From Lactonifactor longoviformis DSM 17459 (GTDB taxonomy: Bacteria; Bacillota; Clostridia; Lachnospirales; Lachnospiraceae), in NCBI RefSeq assembly GCF_900129135.1, contig NZ_FQVI01000012.1:30776-94775 (forward strand): a stretch of 64,000 nt of DNA, in the 5' to 3' direction. Positions 1 to 8,925 of this stretch are shown here, one piece after another (position 1 is the stretch's first letter; each line of letters begins with the position of its first letter). The position numbers were made by a program, and so were the translations under genes. Under the pieces are notes generated by a model, which ran no database searches, had not been told where the DNA came from, and saw only the letters and a program-made list of their open reading frames with translations.

Positions 1-76
1 TCTGCAAGAACAAAGAAATTCATATCACTTCTTGCTAAATAACTATTAATATATTATACTAGATTTTATAAAAATG

Positions 77-116
77 CAAGTATTTCAAAGTACACATTAA
101 AATACTTGATTTTTTT
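77..116 (+). terminator. stem-loop followed by a T run
   Basis: A 9-bp perfect stem (77-85 with 100-108) encloses a 14-nt loop and is followed by a run of T. It would terminate plus-strand transcription entering from the left edge. It also lies downstream of the recombinase gene on the other strand, so it could equally be part of a recombination site. The stretch 1-240 is AT-rich and contains no gene that I can see. Confidence 0.4.
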
Positions 117-185
117 CGTTTATTTGTTATAATAAACCTAGCTAATTTAGCAATATTTGTCGCATTTTGCAGAGTACAGAGAAGT

Positions 186-217
186 GTACATATATAATCT
201 TATATGTACTCTTTTTT
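186..217 (+). terminator. stem-loop followed by a T run
   Basis: A 9-bp perfect stem (186-194 with 201-209) has a 6-nt loop and is followed by CTTTTTTT. It has the form of a Rho-independent terminator on the plus strand, but no plus-strand gene is visible upstream. It lies just past the 3' end of the recombinase gene. Confidence 0.45.
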
Positions 218-240
218 TATTTTCTGCTTTTTTCGCCTGT

Positions 241-843
241 TTATAGTTGAAGCTGCTTAACTTTCTTAAAGAAATAGCTTCTGCTTATGTCTAATTCTTC
301 CAATGCCTCTTCGCAGGTTATTTCTTTTTTTCTCCATTTTTTTACAATATCGGCAAATCCTTCTGGTATTGGCTTTTCGGCTCTTCCGAACCGTACGCCC
401 CGCCGCTTGGCCTCCGCGATGCCCTCGGCCTGGCGCTGCCGGATGTTTTCCCGCTCTGTCTGGGCCACATATGACAGGATCTGGAGGACCAGGTCTGCGA
501 TAAACACCCCGGTTAGATCATTTCCTCTTGTCCGGGTGTCCAGAAGGGGCATATCCAGCACCAATACATTGGCCCTCTTTTCTTTTGTGAGAATCCGCCA
601 CTGCTCCAGGATTTCATCGTAATTTCTTCCCAGACGGTCGATGCTTTTTACCAGCAGCAGATCTCCCGGCTTTATGCGGCGCATGAGCCTTCTGTAAGCC
701 GGCCGGTTAAAGTCTTTGCCGCTTTGTTTGTCAATAAAGAGCTGATTCGGCGGGATGTGGTACTCCTTCAGGGACGCCAGCTGCCGCGCCTCGTTCTGAT
801 CCTTTGATGATACCCTGATATAGCCAAATACTGTTTCTGACAT
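241..843 (-). CDS. small serine recombinase (resolvase/invertase family)
   Basis: A 200-residue site-specific recombinase of the Tn3 resolvase/DNA invertase family. The N-terminal catalytic domain starts with the FGYIRVSS motif, with Ser12 in the position of the catalytic serine. The SIDRLGRN motif and a long dimer helix with TERENIRQRQAEGIAEAKRRG follow at about residue 130. The C-terminal part (about 165-200) resembles the helix-turn-helix that binds the crossover site. The start at 843 is chosen because AAGGAGG lies 7 bases upstream; an in-frame start 21 bases earlier lacks such a site. No transposase, invertible gene or obvious res array was found next to it, so its DNA target is unknown. 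It may be a remnant of an integrated element. Confidence 0.85.
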   Translation of the reverse strand: MSETVFGYIRVSSKDQNEARQLASLKEYHIPPNQLFIDKQSGKDFNRPAYRRLMRRIKPGDLLLVKSIDRLGRNYDEILEQWRILTKEKRANVLVLDMPLLDTRTRGNDLTGVFIADLVLQILSYVAQTERENIRQRQAEGIAEAKRRGVRFGRAEKPIPEGFADIVKKWRKKEITCEEALEELDISRSYFFKKVKQLQL

Positions 844-1013
844 AAAAAACCTCCTTATTACCATGCAATTTATTCCTTATTATATTTCTTTCATAAATTC
901 CTGAAAAATATGCGGATAAACAGGGAAGGCCATATAAGATTCTTTCGCAAATAGTTTACCATGTACAGATAACAATTTTTTTGTATTTATCAAAATATTT
1001 TTGCTAATTCTAT

Positions 1014-1042
1014 TTGGAACTCTCTCTCCAGTATGGTATAAT
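1014..1042 (+). promoter_or_regulatory. sigma-A promoter of the xdhABC operon
   Basis: The -35 TTGGAA (1014-1019), a 17-bp spacer and the -10 TATAAT (1037-1042) are visible. A TG one base before the -10 makes it an extended promoter. It lies 44 bases before the xdhA start codon, which also rules out the longer reading frame that would begin at 1014. Confidence 0.8.
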
Positions 1043-1085
1043 ACCCCTAAGCAATGATTTATTTATAAGAAAGGAAGGGATGTAT

Positions 1086-3362
1086 ATGACCATCGGAACG
1101 AGTATCCCCCGTGTGGACGCCTATGAAAAAGTCACCGGCAGAGCACAGTTTACGGACGATATGATTTTGGATAAATGTCTGGTCGCCAAAGTGTACCACG
1201 CTTCTATTGCAAATGGCCGTGTAGTATCCATTGACACCAGCAAAGCGGAGGCCCTCGAAGGGGTAGTGAAGGTAGTTACCTTCCGGGATGTGCCTGACAC
1301 GAAGTTCCCCACCCCAGGACATCCCTGGTCCGTGGAGCCGGCCCATCAGGATGTGGCTGACCGGAGTCTTCTCACAGACCGGGTCCGCTATTACGGGGAC
1401 GATATTGCAGCCGTTATTGCGGAGGATGAGGTAGCTGCTTCCAGGGCCTTAAAGCTCATTGAAGTTGAATATGAAGAGTATCCTCCTGTCACGGACCCCC
1501 TCACTGCCATGAAAGGCACCACGCCTCCGGTGCACGAGGAAAAGCCGGATAATATTCTGGCACAGAGCAATTATGAGCTGGGAAAGGTGGACGAGGCGCT
1601 GGAAGCTTCTGATGTCATTGTACGCGGAACCTACGACACTCCCATCATACAGCACTGCCATATAGAGAATCCTGTTTCCTACGCATATATGGACAAGGGA
1701 CGGATCGTGGTAGTGACCTCCACCCAGATTCCTCATATTGTAAAGCGGGTCATCGGCCAGGCTCTGGGGATTCCCTGGGGGAAGGTGCGGGTGATCAAGC
1801 CTTACATTGGCGGGGGCTTTGGAAATAAGCAGGATGTGCTCTACGAACCCCTGAATGCCTTTCTCACCACCCAGGTGGGGGGACGGACCGTAAAGCTGGA
1901 GCTTACCCGTGAGGAAACCTTCTGCAACACCAGAACCCGCCATTCCATCCACTATGACCTTGTTATGGGGGTTCGTAAGGACGGCCGGATTCTGGCCAAG
2001 GATATGACCGCCGTCTCCAACCAGGGGGCGTATGCCTCCCACGGCCATGCCATTGTAGCAAACGGAGCTACCGCCTGGAGGCATATGTATGAGGTAGAGA
2101 ATGTGCGCGCTTCTGCCTATACGGTGTACACCAACTGCCCGGTGGGCGGCGCTATGCGCGCGTATGGAATTCCCCAGTTTGCCTTTGCAGGGGAATGCTT
2201 TATGGACGATGCAGCTTACAAGCTGCAGATGGACCCCCTGGAATTCCGTAAAATGAATGTGTACAAAGGGTTCTTTGCCGATCCCTTCCTCACCCCCATT
2301 GCAGCTAATACGAATCACGTAGTGGACTGTATGGAGAAAGGCGCAAACTATATTCACTGGAAAGAAAAGAGAGCGGCCTATGCCCGCCAGACCGGCCCTA
2401 TCCGCCGGGGCGTGGGGATGGCAATCTTCAGCTATAAAACCGGCGTATGGCCGATTTCCCTGGAAATCTCCGGCGCCCGGCTGGTGCTGAACCAGGACGG
2501 CAGCGTGCAGCTGATGGTGGGCGCCACAGAGATCGGCCAGGGCGCGGATACTGTATTTACCCAGATGGCAGCGGAGACCCTGGGCCTTGACCCTGCCGAT
2601 GTACATATCCAGACCAATCAGGATACGGACGTGACGCCCTTTGACACAGGGGCCTACGCTTCCCGCCAGTCCTATGTCACCGGGAATGCGGTAAAGCAGT
2701 GCGCCCTTCAGCTGAAGGAAAAGATTCTGGCCTATGCCAGAACACTCCTTAACGATACTGACAGGGAACTGACGCTGGACCGGAAGATGATTTATATGGA
2801 TGGGGAAGAGGCTATTTCTCTGGAGGAAGTGGCTATGGAGAGCTATTACAGTCTTACGAACTCTTCCGCTATCACCGCAGAGGTATCTCTGCAGACAAAA
2901 GACAACGCCCTCTCCTTCGGCGCCTGCTTTGTGGAGGTGGAGGTGGATATGAAGCTGGGTAAGGTGAAGGTTCTGGATATTATCCAGGTTCACGACAGCG
3001 GCACGCTTTTAAATCCCCAGCTGGCCACGATGCAGGTCCACGGCGGAATATCCATGGGGCTGGGCTACGGACTGTCGGAGCAGATGCTCATAGATCCCAA
3101 GACCGGCCGGGTGTTAAACGGCACCCTTCTGGACTACAAGCTTCAGACGGCTCTGGACGCACCGGATCTGGCCGTGGAATTTGTAGAGGAGCCGGATCCC
3201 ACCGGACCTTACGGGAATAAAGCCCTGGGCGAGCCTCCGGCTATTCCCACAGCTCCAGCCATCCGCAATGCGGTGCTCCACGCCACAGGGGTTGCTGTCA
3301 ACGCGAATCCTCTGACACCCCAGAAACTCATTGATGCCTTTGACCAGGCAGGATTACTATAG
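1086..3362 (+). CDS. xdhA: molybdenum hydroxylase large subunit (xanthine dehydrogenase XdhA type)
   Basis: A 758-residue molybdopterin-binding subunit of the xanthine dehydrogenase/aldehyde oxidase family. It binds the molybdenum cofactor and hydroxylates purines or related heterocycles. Visible landmarks are the N-terminal a/b hammerhead domain (about 20-130), GGGFGNK near residue 243, the MRAYGIPQ arginine motif, TEIGQGADT, and the catalytic glutamate Glu716 in LGEPPA. The ATG at 1086 is preceded by AAGGAAGG at good spacing; an ATG six bases earlier sits too close to that site. FAD and iron-sulfur subunits follow in the same operon, in the order of E. coli xdhABC. No XdhC/PucA-type maturation factor or purine-catabolic neighbour is present, so xanthine as the substrate is inferred, not shown. 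Confidence 0.88.
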   Translation: MTIGTSIPRVDAYEKVTGRAQFTDDMILDKCLVAKVYHASIANGRVVSIDTSKAEALEGVVKVVTFRDVPDTKFPTPGHPWSVEPAHQDVADRSLLTDRVRYYGDDIAAVIAEDEVAASRALKLIEVEYEEYPPVTDPLTAMKGTTPPVHEEKPDNILAQSNYELGKVDEALEASDVIVRGTYDTPIIQHCHIENPVSYAYMDKGRIVVVTSTQIPHIVKRVIGQALGIPWGKVRVIKPYIGGGFGNKQDVLYEPLNAFLTTQVGGRTVKLELTREETFCNTRTRHSIHYDLVMGVRKDGRILAKDMTAVSNQGAYASHGHAIVANGATAWRHMYEVENVRASAYTVYTNCPVGGAMRAYGIPQFAFAGECFMDDAAYKLQMDPLEFRKMNVYKGFFADPFLTPIAANTNHVVDCMEKGANYIHWKEKRAAYARQTGPIRRGVGMAIFSYKTGVWPISLEISGARLVLNQDGSVQLMVGATEIGQGADTVFTQMAAETLGLDPADVHIQTNQDTDVTPFDTGAYASRQSYVTGNAVKQCALQLKEKILAYARTLLNDTDRELTLDRKMIYMDGEEAISLEEVAMESYYSLTNSSAITAEVSLQTKDNALSFGACFVEVEVDMKLGKVKVLDIIQVHDSGTLLNPQLATMQVHGGISMGLGYGLSEQMLIDPKTGRVLNGTLLDYKLQTALDAPDLAVEFVEEPDPTGPYGNKALGEPPAIPTAPAIRNAVLHATGVAVNANPLTPQKLIDAFDQAGLL

Positions 3363-3377
3363 AAGGAGGGAAAGGCC

Positions 3378-4253
3378 ATGTATGATATTACAGGCTATTA
3401 TGAAGCAAATACCATCGATGAAGCCGCTGCCCTTCTGGCAGAACACCCCGGCGCCAGGATTATCTGCGGGGGAAGTGATGTGCTGATCAAAACCAGGGAG
3501 GGAAAGATGGCCGGCTGTGAGCTGGTATCCATACGGAAGATACCCGAGCTGTACGGTGTGGTTCTCACAGAGGACAAAGATATCCGCATCGGCGCGGCCA
3601 CTACCTTCAGCCATATTACCGGGGATCCTGTGATACAGAAATATATTCCCGTATTGGGGGAAGCTGTGGACCAGGTAGGCGGTCCCCAGGTGCGCAACAT
3701 CGGAACCATCGGAGGGAATCTCTGCAACGGAGCGGTGAGCGCGGACAGCGCTCCCACGGCCTGTTCCCTTGAGGTGCTTCTGGAGATTGCCAGTCCCAGG
3801 GGGATGCGGACCGCTTCCATTCAGGACTTTTACTTAGGTCCCGGCCGTGTGGATCTGAAGCAGGATGAGATTCTGACCCATATTGTGGTTCCCAGATCCC
3901 ATTACGAGGGTTACAGCGGATACTATATTAAGTATTCCATGCGAAATGCCATGGATATTGCCACCTTAAGCTGCTCTGTCCTCTGCAGGGTAGAGCCTAT
4001 GACCCGGGTGCTGGAGGATGTGAAGATTACCTTCGGTGTGGCCGCACCGGTTCCCCTCCGGTGCAGAGCGGCTGAGGAAAAGCTGAAAGGGCGCGTTGTG
4101 GGAGAAGACCTGTATCAGCTGGCAGAAGACGCAGTGCGTGAGGAAATCAATCCCAGGGATTCCTGGAGGGCTTCGAAGAAGTTCCGCCTTCAGATCGGCG
4201 GGGAGATTGCCCGCCGGGCTCTGGAAAAAGCAGTCAAGAGACAGGAGGGCTAG
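3378..4253 (+). CDS. xdhB: molybdenum hydroxylase FAD subunit
   Basis: A 291-residue FAD-binding medium subunit of a xanthine dehydrogenase-type enzyme (CoxM/XdhB family). It passes electrons from the iron-sulfur clusters to NAD or another acceptor. The family FAD loops are present: ICGGSDVLIK near residues 30-40 and GTIGGNLCNG near 108-117. The C-terminal CO-dehydrogenase flavoprotein domain follows from about residue 175. It begins 15 bases after xdhA behind an AGGAGGG-like site and ends 3 bases before xdhC. The operon layout shows that it works with the flanking subunits. Confidence 0.88.
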   Translation: MYDITGYYEANTIDEAAALLAEHPGARIICGGSDVLIKTREGKMAGCELVSIRKIPELYGVVLTEDKDIRIGAATTFSHITGDPVIQKYIPVLGEAVDQVGGPQVRNIGTIGGNLCNGAVSADSAPTACSLEVLLEIASPRGMRTASIQDFYLGPGRVDLKQDEILTHIVVPRSHYEGYSGYYIKYSMRNAMDIATLSCSVLCRVEPMTRVLEDVKITFGVAAPVPLRCRAAEEKLKGRVVGEDLYQLAEDAVREEINPRDSWRASKKFRLQIGGEIARRALEKAVKRQEG

Positions 4254-4256
4254 ATC

Positions 4257-4751
4257 ATGGATAAACAGATGCAGCTGGTACGATGTACCGTGAACGGAAA
4301 AGAAATCGCTGAGTATGTAGATGTGAGGGAATCTCTGCTGGATATGCTGAGAAACCGGCTGGGGCTTACTTCTGTGAAGAAGGGCTGTGAAGTGGGGGAA
4401 TGCGGCGCCTGTACCGTTATCATCGACGGGGAAACCATTGATTCCTGTATTTACCTGGCAGTGTGGGCCGACGGCAAAAACATACGAACCCTGGAGGGGC
4501 TTGTGGGACCGGACGGAGAGCTCACCCGAATCCAGGAGGCGTTTATCGAGGAAGGGGCTATCCAGTGCGGTTTCTGCACCCCGGGCTTTGTGATGTCTGC
4601 CACAGTTCTCCTGGAACGCGGGGAGAAGCTGACTCGGGAAGCCATCAAAAAGCACATGGCAGGAAATCTCTGCCGGTGCACTGGATACCAGAATATTGTG
4701 AATGCAGTGGAGAAGGTGATGGAGGAGAATCTGGACGGAACCTGCCCGTAA
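4257..4751 (+). CDS. xdhC: molybdenum hydroxylase 2Fe-2S subunit
   Basis: A 164-residue electron-transfer subunit with two [2Fe-2S] clusters. The plant-type ferredoxin cluster is ligated by Cys44, Cys49, Cys52 and Cys64. The second, helical-domain cluster is ligated by Cys104, Cys107, Cys139 and Cys141 (motifs CGFCTPG and NLCRCTGY). All eight ligands are present, so the subunit should be functional. It completes the xdhABC operon, and a strong terminator follows 11 bases after the stop codon. The symbol follows the E. coli naming, where XdhC is this subunit and not the Mo-cofactor insertion factor. Confidence 0.9.
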   Translation: MDKQMQLVRCTVNGKEIAEYVDVRESLLDMLRNRLGLTSVKKGCEVGECGACTVIIDGETIDSCIYLAVWADGKNIRTLEGLVGPDGELTRIQEAFIEEGAIQCGFCTPGFVMSATVLLERGEKLTREAIKKHMAGNLCRCTGYQNIVNAVEKVMEENLDGTCP

Positions 4752-4762
4752 GTGTTCAAAAT

Positions 4763-4807
4763 AAGGAGGAATCCCGCCGCATACAACGGCCGGATTCCTC
4801 CTTTTGT
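4763..4807. terminator. bidirectional terminator between xdhC and the GNAT gene
   Basis: A perfect 12-bp stem (4763-4774 with 4792-4803) is flanked by T-rich sequence on both strands. It separates the convergent xdhABC and cyclase-GNAT operons. Confidence 0.85.
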
Positions 4808-4848
4808 GATTCTCCCTGTTGATTTGGGGTACTTTACGGAATAAATAG

Positions 4849-5286
4849 TCAGTCCAATTTCATGTATAAAAGCGGATAAGGGTTTCCCTGCTCGTCATTC
4901 TCCGTTCTTTTATAGACCTGAAAGCCCATGTGTTCATAAAACCCTTTCGCCAGCGGATTTTGCTCATTTACGGCTAATTCATTGATGGAATAAGTTTTTA
5001 TTCCGTATTGAACCAACCTTTTCCCAAATCCTTTTCCTCTTGCTTCACTGGAAATAAACAGCATTTCAAGTTTTTGTCCATCAATCCCCATAAAAGCAAT
5101 AGGATATTCCGCTTCCAGAACAATCAAATGAGGAATCTCGTTCAATGCTTGCGGAACATAGTCTTTAATTTTCTCTATTTCGCGGTCTGATAAAAACAGA
5201 TGTGTTGCCCGAACAGACCTTTCCCATATTTCTAAGAGCTGTTGTATCAGTAATGGGGTTCGTTCTGTGATTTCAATTATCTTCAT
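4849..5286 (-). CDS. GNAT-family N-acetyltransferase
   Basis: A 145-residue acetyltransferase of the GNAT fold. The acetyl-CoA loop is visible as SSEARGKGFGKRL (about residues 81-93), followed by VNEQNPLAKGFYEHMGF, the usual strand-helix signature near the C-terminus. Such proteins transfer an acetyl group to an amine of a small molecule or protein; the substrate cannot be told. The start at 5286 is set by AGGAGG just upstream. It overlaps the last 14 bases of the diguanylate cyclase gene, so the two are co-transcribed and probably translationally coupled. Confidence 0.85.
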   Translation of the reverse strand: MKIIEITERTPLLIQQLLEIWERSVRATHLFLSDREIEKIKDYVPQALNEIPHLIVLEAEYPIAFMGIDGQKLEMLFISSEARGKGFGKRLVQYGIKTYSINELAVNEQNPLAKGFYEHMGFQVYKRTENDEQGNPYPLLYMKLD

Positions 5287-7222
5287 ATTGTCCTCCTGCA
5301 ATGCCATGGTATAAGGTAAAACTCCCTCTTCCTCTTTTTTTAGTCTCATACAGCGCCGCATCGGCTTTCTGGTAAAGCGTGTCAAAATGAATACCGTCCC
5401 TGGGTGAGAAGGCAACGCCGATACTGGCGGACATATGCCACCGGTTGTTCCCGTCCACATAATCCCGGTCCAGCAGCACGTTCAGTTCCCGGGCTTTTTT
5501 TGCTGCCCACGCAACGTCCGAAACCGGAAGAAAAGCAGCAAATTCGTCCCCGCCGATGCGTCCAAGCAAATCCCCCCGGCGGAAGTTTTCCCGCAGAATG
5601 CCGGTAAAACTGCAGATCACCTTGTCCCCAAATGCGTGGCCGAAAAAGTCATTGGCATCCTTGAAATGATCGATGTCAAATATAAAGAAAGCCGACAGGC
5701 GCTCCGGAGCTTCCTCCAGCCTTTTCTCTACCAGTTTCTGGGTTGCGGCTTTGTTGAGAAGTCCTGTCATCTCATCCGTTCGCGCCAGCTCCAGCATACG
5801 CTGCTCCTGCTTTTTCTCGGCGTCGATGTTTTGACGGTAGACCAGCATATGAAGTGATCCGTCGCTCTCTGAAAGGATCAGCCGGGCAGTGATGCGCATC
5901 CAGTAATAGTTCACACTGTCATTGGAAATCATAAAGTCATAGCTTAAAGATTCTCTGCCCTGCCTGAAGCCTTCCAGTACATTTTGCGGGGAAAAGGTCT
6001 TCAGATAGCCCTGACGAAACTCCGGCATAATCTGTTTTTCTGCGATGATGGACAGCGCTTTGTCGTAGGGTGTTCCGGCAGGCGCACCCAGACTCTCGAA
6101 ATACCGTTCCGTAACCTGATTGGCCGGGCGGTTGTGGGTGACATCCAGCTCATAAATATCTTCAAACAGCTGATTTGTGGCTTTTTCAAACATACTTTTC
6201 CGTTCCTGCTCACAGGCACGTTCCAGGACCACTATTTTTCTGTTGAAGCTTTGTATCACGCGGGTAATAATAAATAAAATTACAGCGATAATAACAATAA
6301 TGACGACTACAGCAATGGTCATCTGCCGGTTCAGCGTACGTATCAGTTCACTGGTATCCCGTTCAACCACCAGATGCCAGCCGATTTCAGGCAGATAACG
6401 GGATACTATATAGTCCCGTTTCCGGCCCGCAGGGTTCAGATCCCAGAAGCTGATCGCTGAGTCATCATCCTTCCAGTTCAGAATATCTTCCTTTGCATCT
6501 TGCCGGCCAGACGTATCAAAAAGGTTGACAGGATCATACCCGGTGTGCTCTACGGAAAGTTCGATTACGCCCTCCTCGTCGATAAAGTAAGGGGTAAGCC
6601 TGAAGTTGTCCTGATATTTCTTCAAAATGCTCTGCAGCTGATCGATACGGACTCCCACGCCCACTACGCCTAAAAGCTTGCCGGCACCATCCTTGATTTT
6701 GCAGTTGACAAACAGCGTAATTGCATTTTCCGCGTTGGCCACCTCATCGTTATCCACATTCATGGCGTACTCTGCGTCTGAGGGCAGCAGTACGTCGTAA
6801 TACCACTTATTTTCCGGGTCGTCCGGTTCCAATACCCGATCCAGACCGTTAAAATTATAATAGCGGGCAGTGGCTGCTGATACCAGGAATACAGAGTCAT
6901 ATCCGTATTTTTTTTGATAGGCCTGCAGATATTCCTGCAGCACCTCTATATAATCCGGATCCTCCAGACGCCCGGACTCCTGGAGAAGAATATCTTTCAG
7001 CAGACTGTCATTGGCCATAGTCTGAGAGACGTTCACAGGCTTGGATAAAATGTTGTTCATCTGGTGATAGATGCCCTCTGAGGTCAGCTTGGAAACCTGC
7101 TCAATGCTTTTCAGGGAAGCGCTGTAGTTTAATCGGTAGCTGAACACAGCGGTCAGTAGAAATCCTGCCGCTATGACCAGGCAGACCATCAGATTCGTTT
7201 TCAGTAAAATACGGTTTTTCAT
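5273..7222 (-). CDS. membrane diguanylate cyclase with Cache sensor and GGDEF domain
   Basis: A 649-residue sensor enzyme that should make cyclic di-GMP. One transmembrane helix lies at about 7-30. An extracellular Cache-type ligand-binding region follows (about 35-300), then a second helix (about 303-325), a PAS-like region (about 345-470) and a C-terminal GGDEF domain. The active-site motif GGDEF is intact. An RxxD product-inhibition site (RRGD) lies five residues before it. There is no EAL domain. The gene is upstream of and overlaps the GNAT gene. A 27-bp-arm palindrome of the repeat family described separately lies about 28 bases before its start codon. Confidence 0.92.
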   Translation of the reverse strand: MKNRILLKTNLMVCLVIAAGFLLTAVFSYRLNYSASLKSIEQVSKLTSEGIYHQMNNILSKPVNVSQTMANDSLLKDILLQESGRLEDPDYIEVLQEYLQAYQKKYGYDSVFLVSAATARYYNFNGLDRVLEPDDPENKWYYDVLLPSDAEYAMNVDNDEVANAENAITLFVNCKIKDGAGKLLGVVGVGVRIDQLQSILKKYQDNFRLTPYFIDEEGVIELSVEHTGYDPVNLFDTSGRQDAKEDILNWKDDDSAISFWDLNPAGRKRDYIVSRYLPEIGWHLVVERDTSELIRTLNRQMTIAVVVIIVIIAVILFIITRVIQSFNRKIVVLERACEQERKSMFEKATNQLFEDIYELDVTHNRPANQVTERYFESLGAPAGTPYDKALSIIAEKQIMPEFRQGYLKTFSPQNVLEGFRQGRESLSYDFMISNDSVNYYWMRITARLILSESDGSLHMLVYRQNIDAEKKQEQRMLELARTDEMTGLLNKAATQKLVEKRLEEAPERLSAFFIFDIDHFKDANDFFGHAFGDKVICSFTGILRENFRRGDLLGRIGGDEFAAFLPVSDVAWAAKKARELNVLLDRDYVDGNNRWHMSASIGVAFSPRDGIHFDTLYQKADAALYETKKRGRGSFTLYHGIAGGQYEDN

Positions 7223-7250
7223 GATAGATCAAACCCTCTTTCTCTGTATC

Positions 7251-7321
7251 AGGGTGCAAAAGGGGACGTGTTCTTTCTGGAAAGAACACGTCCCCTTTTG
7301 CACCCTGCCCTGTCCCTTTTT
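7251..7321. repeat. family palindrome, copy A
   Basis: Perfect inverted repeat 7251-7306 with 27-bp arms and a 2-nt centre. It is followed by the family tail GCCCTGTCCCTTTTT (7307-7321). The core is GGGGACGTGTTCTTTC paired with its complement. It lies between the flavodoxin gene and the diguanylate cyclase. About 50 bp to its right (7331-7380) resemble the right flank of copy B. Confidence 0.9.
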
Positions 7322-7390
7322 GCTCTCTCACTATCATATCATTAATGAATATATTTATACAATAGCTTTTTGGGAAATGGAGCATGCCCG

Positions 7391-8146
7391 TTATTTACCG
7401 GGATATACGTACTGCCCATGTTTCTTTGATTTTTCTCCATACTGGATGGAAAACCTGGGACACCGGTGCAGGCACCCCAGACACATGACACACTTCTCCC
7501 TGGTCCACACAGGGGTTCCTTCTTTCAGGGTAATGGCATCTGCCGGACATTTCTTTTCGCACAGGCCGCAGCCGATGCAGCTGTCCTCCACCCGGAAGTT
7601 GGCTGTCCTGCGCTTTGTATCGTAAGTCTTATAGTAGATCTTGGATGCAAAATCTGGAATTCTGTGACGCATATAGTTCCCCGCGGCCCGCCGGCTGATC
7701 TTATCTGCCGCCTGCCGTATCTCTTCTTCTGCTTTTTCGTTGATTCTTCTCACCTTTTCAGGATCTGACAAATCAAAGACAGGCGTCCAGGAATCCGGCA
7801 TTTTTACTGAATAGTATGCAGCAAAGGAATGGCCTTTTGCTTCCAGGTATTCATTTGCCCGCTTTCCCGACTGGCCTGTGGTGGTTCCGTAGGTGGTCAC
7901 AAAGTAGAAATACGTATTGTCCCCCGCCTCCACCTTCCATTTTTCCAGGAATTCCATTACGATGACTGGCAGCCCCCAGCAATATGTGGGGGATATGATG
8001 CCAACCCGTTCTTCCCCGGATACCTGAAAGGCAAATTGGTTCTCTTTCACACATTCTATGATATCTTTCAGCGTTTCACCCGTTTTCGTTCCAATGACTT
8101 CTGCCGCATGCTTTGAATTACCAGTTGCCGAAAAATAAAAGATCAA
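7391..8146 (-). CDS. flavodoxin-ferredoxin fusion (EFR1 family)
   Basis: A 251-residue redox protein. The N-terminal flavodoxin-like domain carries the FMN phosphate loop SATGNS near residue 6. The C-terminus carries two [4Fe-4S] motifs, CIGCGLCEKKCP and CVMCLGCLHRCP. It should shuttle low-potential electrons; the partner is unknown. The start is a TTG at 8146, behind AGGAGGAG. It follows a paralogous gene by 15 bases, and both sit behind an ArsR gene. The second cluster motif (CxxCxxCxxxCP) has normal spacing, so both clusters should form. Confidence 0.85.
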   Translation of the reverse strand: MIFYFSATGNSKHAAEVIGTKTGETLKDIIECVKENQFAFQVSGEERVGIISPTYCWGLPVIVMEFLEKWKVEAGDNTYFYFVTTYGTTTGQSGKRANEYLEAKGHSFAAYYSVKMPDSWTPVFDLSDPEKVRRINEKAEEEIRQAADKISRRAAGNYMRHRIPDFASKIYYKTYDTKRRTANFRVEDSCIGCGLCEKKCPADAITLKEGTPVWTREKCVMCLGCLHRCPRFSIQYGEKSKKHGQYVYPGK

Positions 8147-8161
8147 TTCTCACTCCTCCTT

Positions 8162-8908
8162 TTACCGGGGACACTGGTAGCGCACTTTATGCACGCTCTT
8201 TGTCCCATATTCAATGGCTTCTGCCGGACATTTACAGATGCAGGCCATGCAGTGAGTACAGGAATTCCCCCACACAGGTTTTTTATCTTTCAGGGAGATA
8301 TTGTTGAGAGGGCACTCTCTGACACACCGGCCGCAGCCTGTGCAGGTATCCTCTGCCCTGAATTTTTTTGCCTTCACGATCAGAGGATAAAATGCATCAT
8401 TTACAAGGGAACTGTCTATTCTGTCCTTTACTGTGATCGTCTTCCGGGGAAACAGCGCTCCTTTTCGGATGATATCTGCTGCCGCCAGGATGGAGGGCTC
8501 AGCCCGTTCTATGATGCGCTTTGCTTCCTCTTCTTTTGGGGCTTCATAGAGGGCAATATAGTTTTCCGGCATAACGATCTCCGCAGCTCCCAGATACCTC
8601 CATTTTTTCTGTTCACAAAGCCGGCGCAGATATTTGCCGGCATTTCCGATGCTGCCCCCGCAGCTCATAACGAAATAGGCACTAGGATTCCCGGTAAATG
8701 GGGTCCTGCGGATCCACTCCTCGGCCACCCTGGGGATTCTCCATGCATATGTGGGCACTACAAACACCAGGCTGTTCTCAGAGTGAATTTCGGAGATATC
8801 TTTCTTCCGGATGCGTTCGTTCATGGAGAGAATGCTGTCTCCTGTGATCCCGGCAATCTTTTTGGCAATGTATGCGCTGTTTCCTGTTCCTGAAAAATAT
8901 AGTATCAT
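8162..8908 (-). CDS. flavodoxin-ferredoxin fusion, paralogue (EFR1 family)
   Basis: A 248-residue paralogue of the gene that follows it. The flavodoxin loop SGTGNSAYIAK is at the N-terminus and two [4Fe-4S] motifs (CTGCGRCVRECP and CTHCMACICKCP) are near the C-terminus. The ATG at 8908 is preferred to an in-frame GTG nine bases earlier, because AGGAGG ends only one base before that GTG. It lies 17 bases after arsR, so arsR and both fusions form one operon. The pair looks like a tandem duplication that has diverged strongly. Confidence 0.85.
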   Translation of the reverse strand: MILYFSGTGNSAYIAKKIAGITGDSILSMNERIRKKDISEIHSENSLVFVVPTYAWRIPRVAEEWIRRTPFTGNPSAYFVMSCGGSIGNAGKYLRRLCEQKKWRYLGAAEIVMPENYIALYEAPKEEEAKRIIERAEPSILAAADIIRKGALFPRKTITVKDRIDSSLVNDAFYPLIVKAKKFRAEDTCTGCGRCVRECPLNNISLKDKKPVWGNSCTHCMACICKCPAEAIEYGTKSVHKVRYQCPR

Positions 8909-8925
8909 ATGGTACACGCCTCCTC

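Noticed and set aside
1014-1085. Longer N-terminus for the molybdenum hydroxylase subunit
   Set aside because: These bases contain the -35 and -10 boxes of the operon promoter, and the ATG at 1086 has the ribosome binding site.
1449-2993. Long open frame (514 codons) on the strand opposite xdhA
   Set aside because: It lies wholly inside a gene with clear enzyme motifs, has no ribosome binding site and gives a low-complexity His/Leu-rich product. It is a by-product of codon bias.
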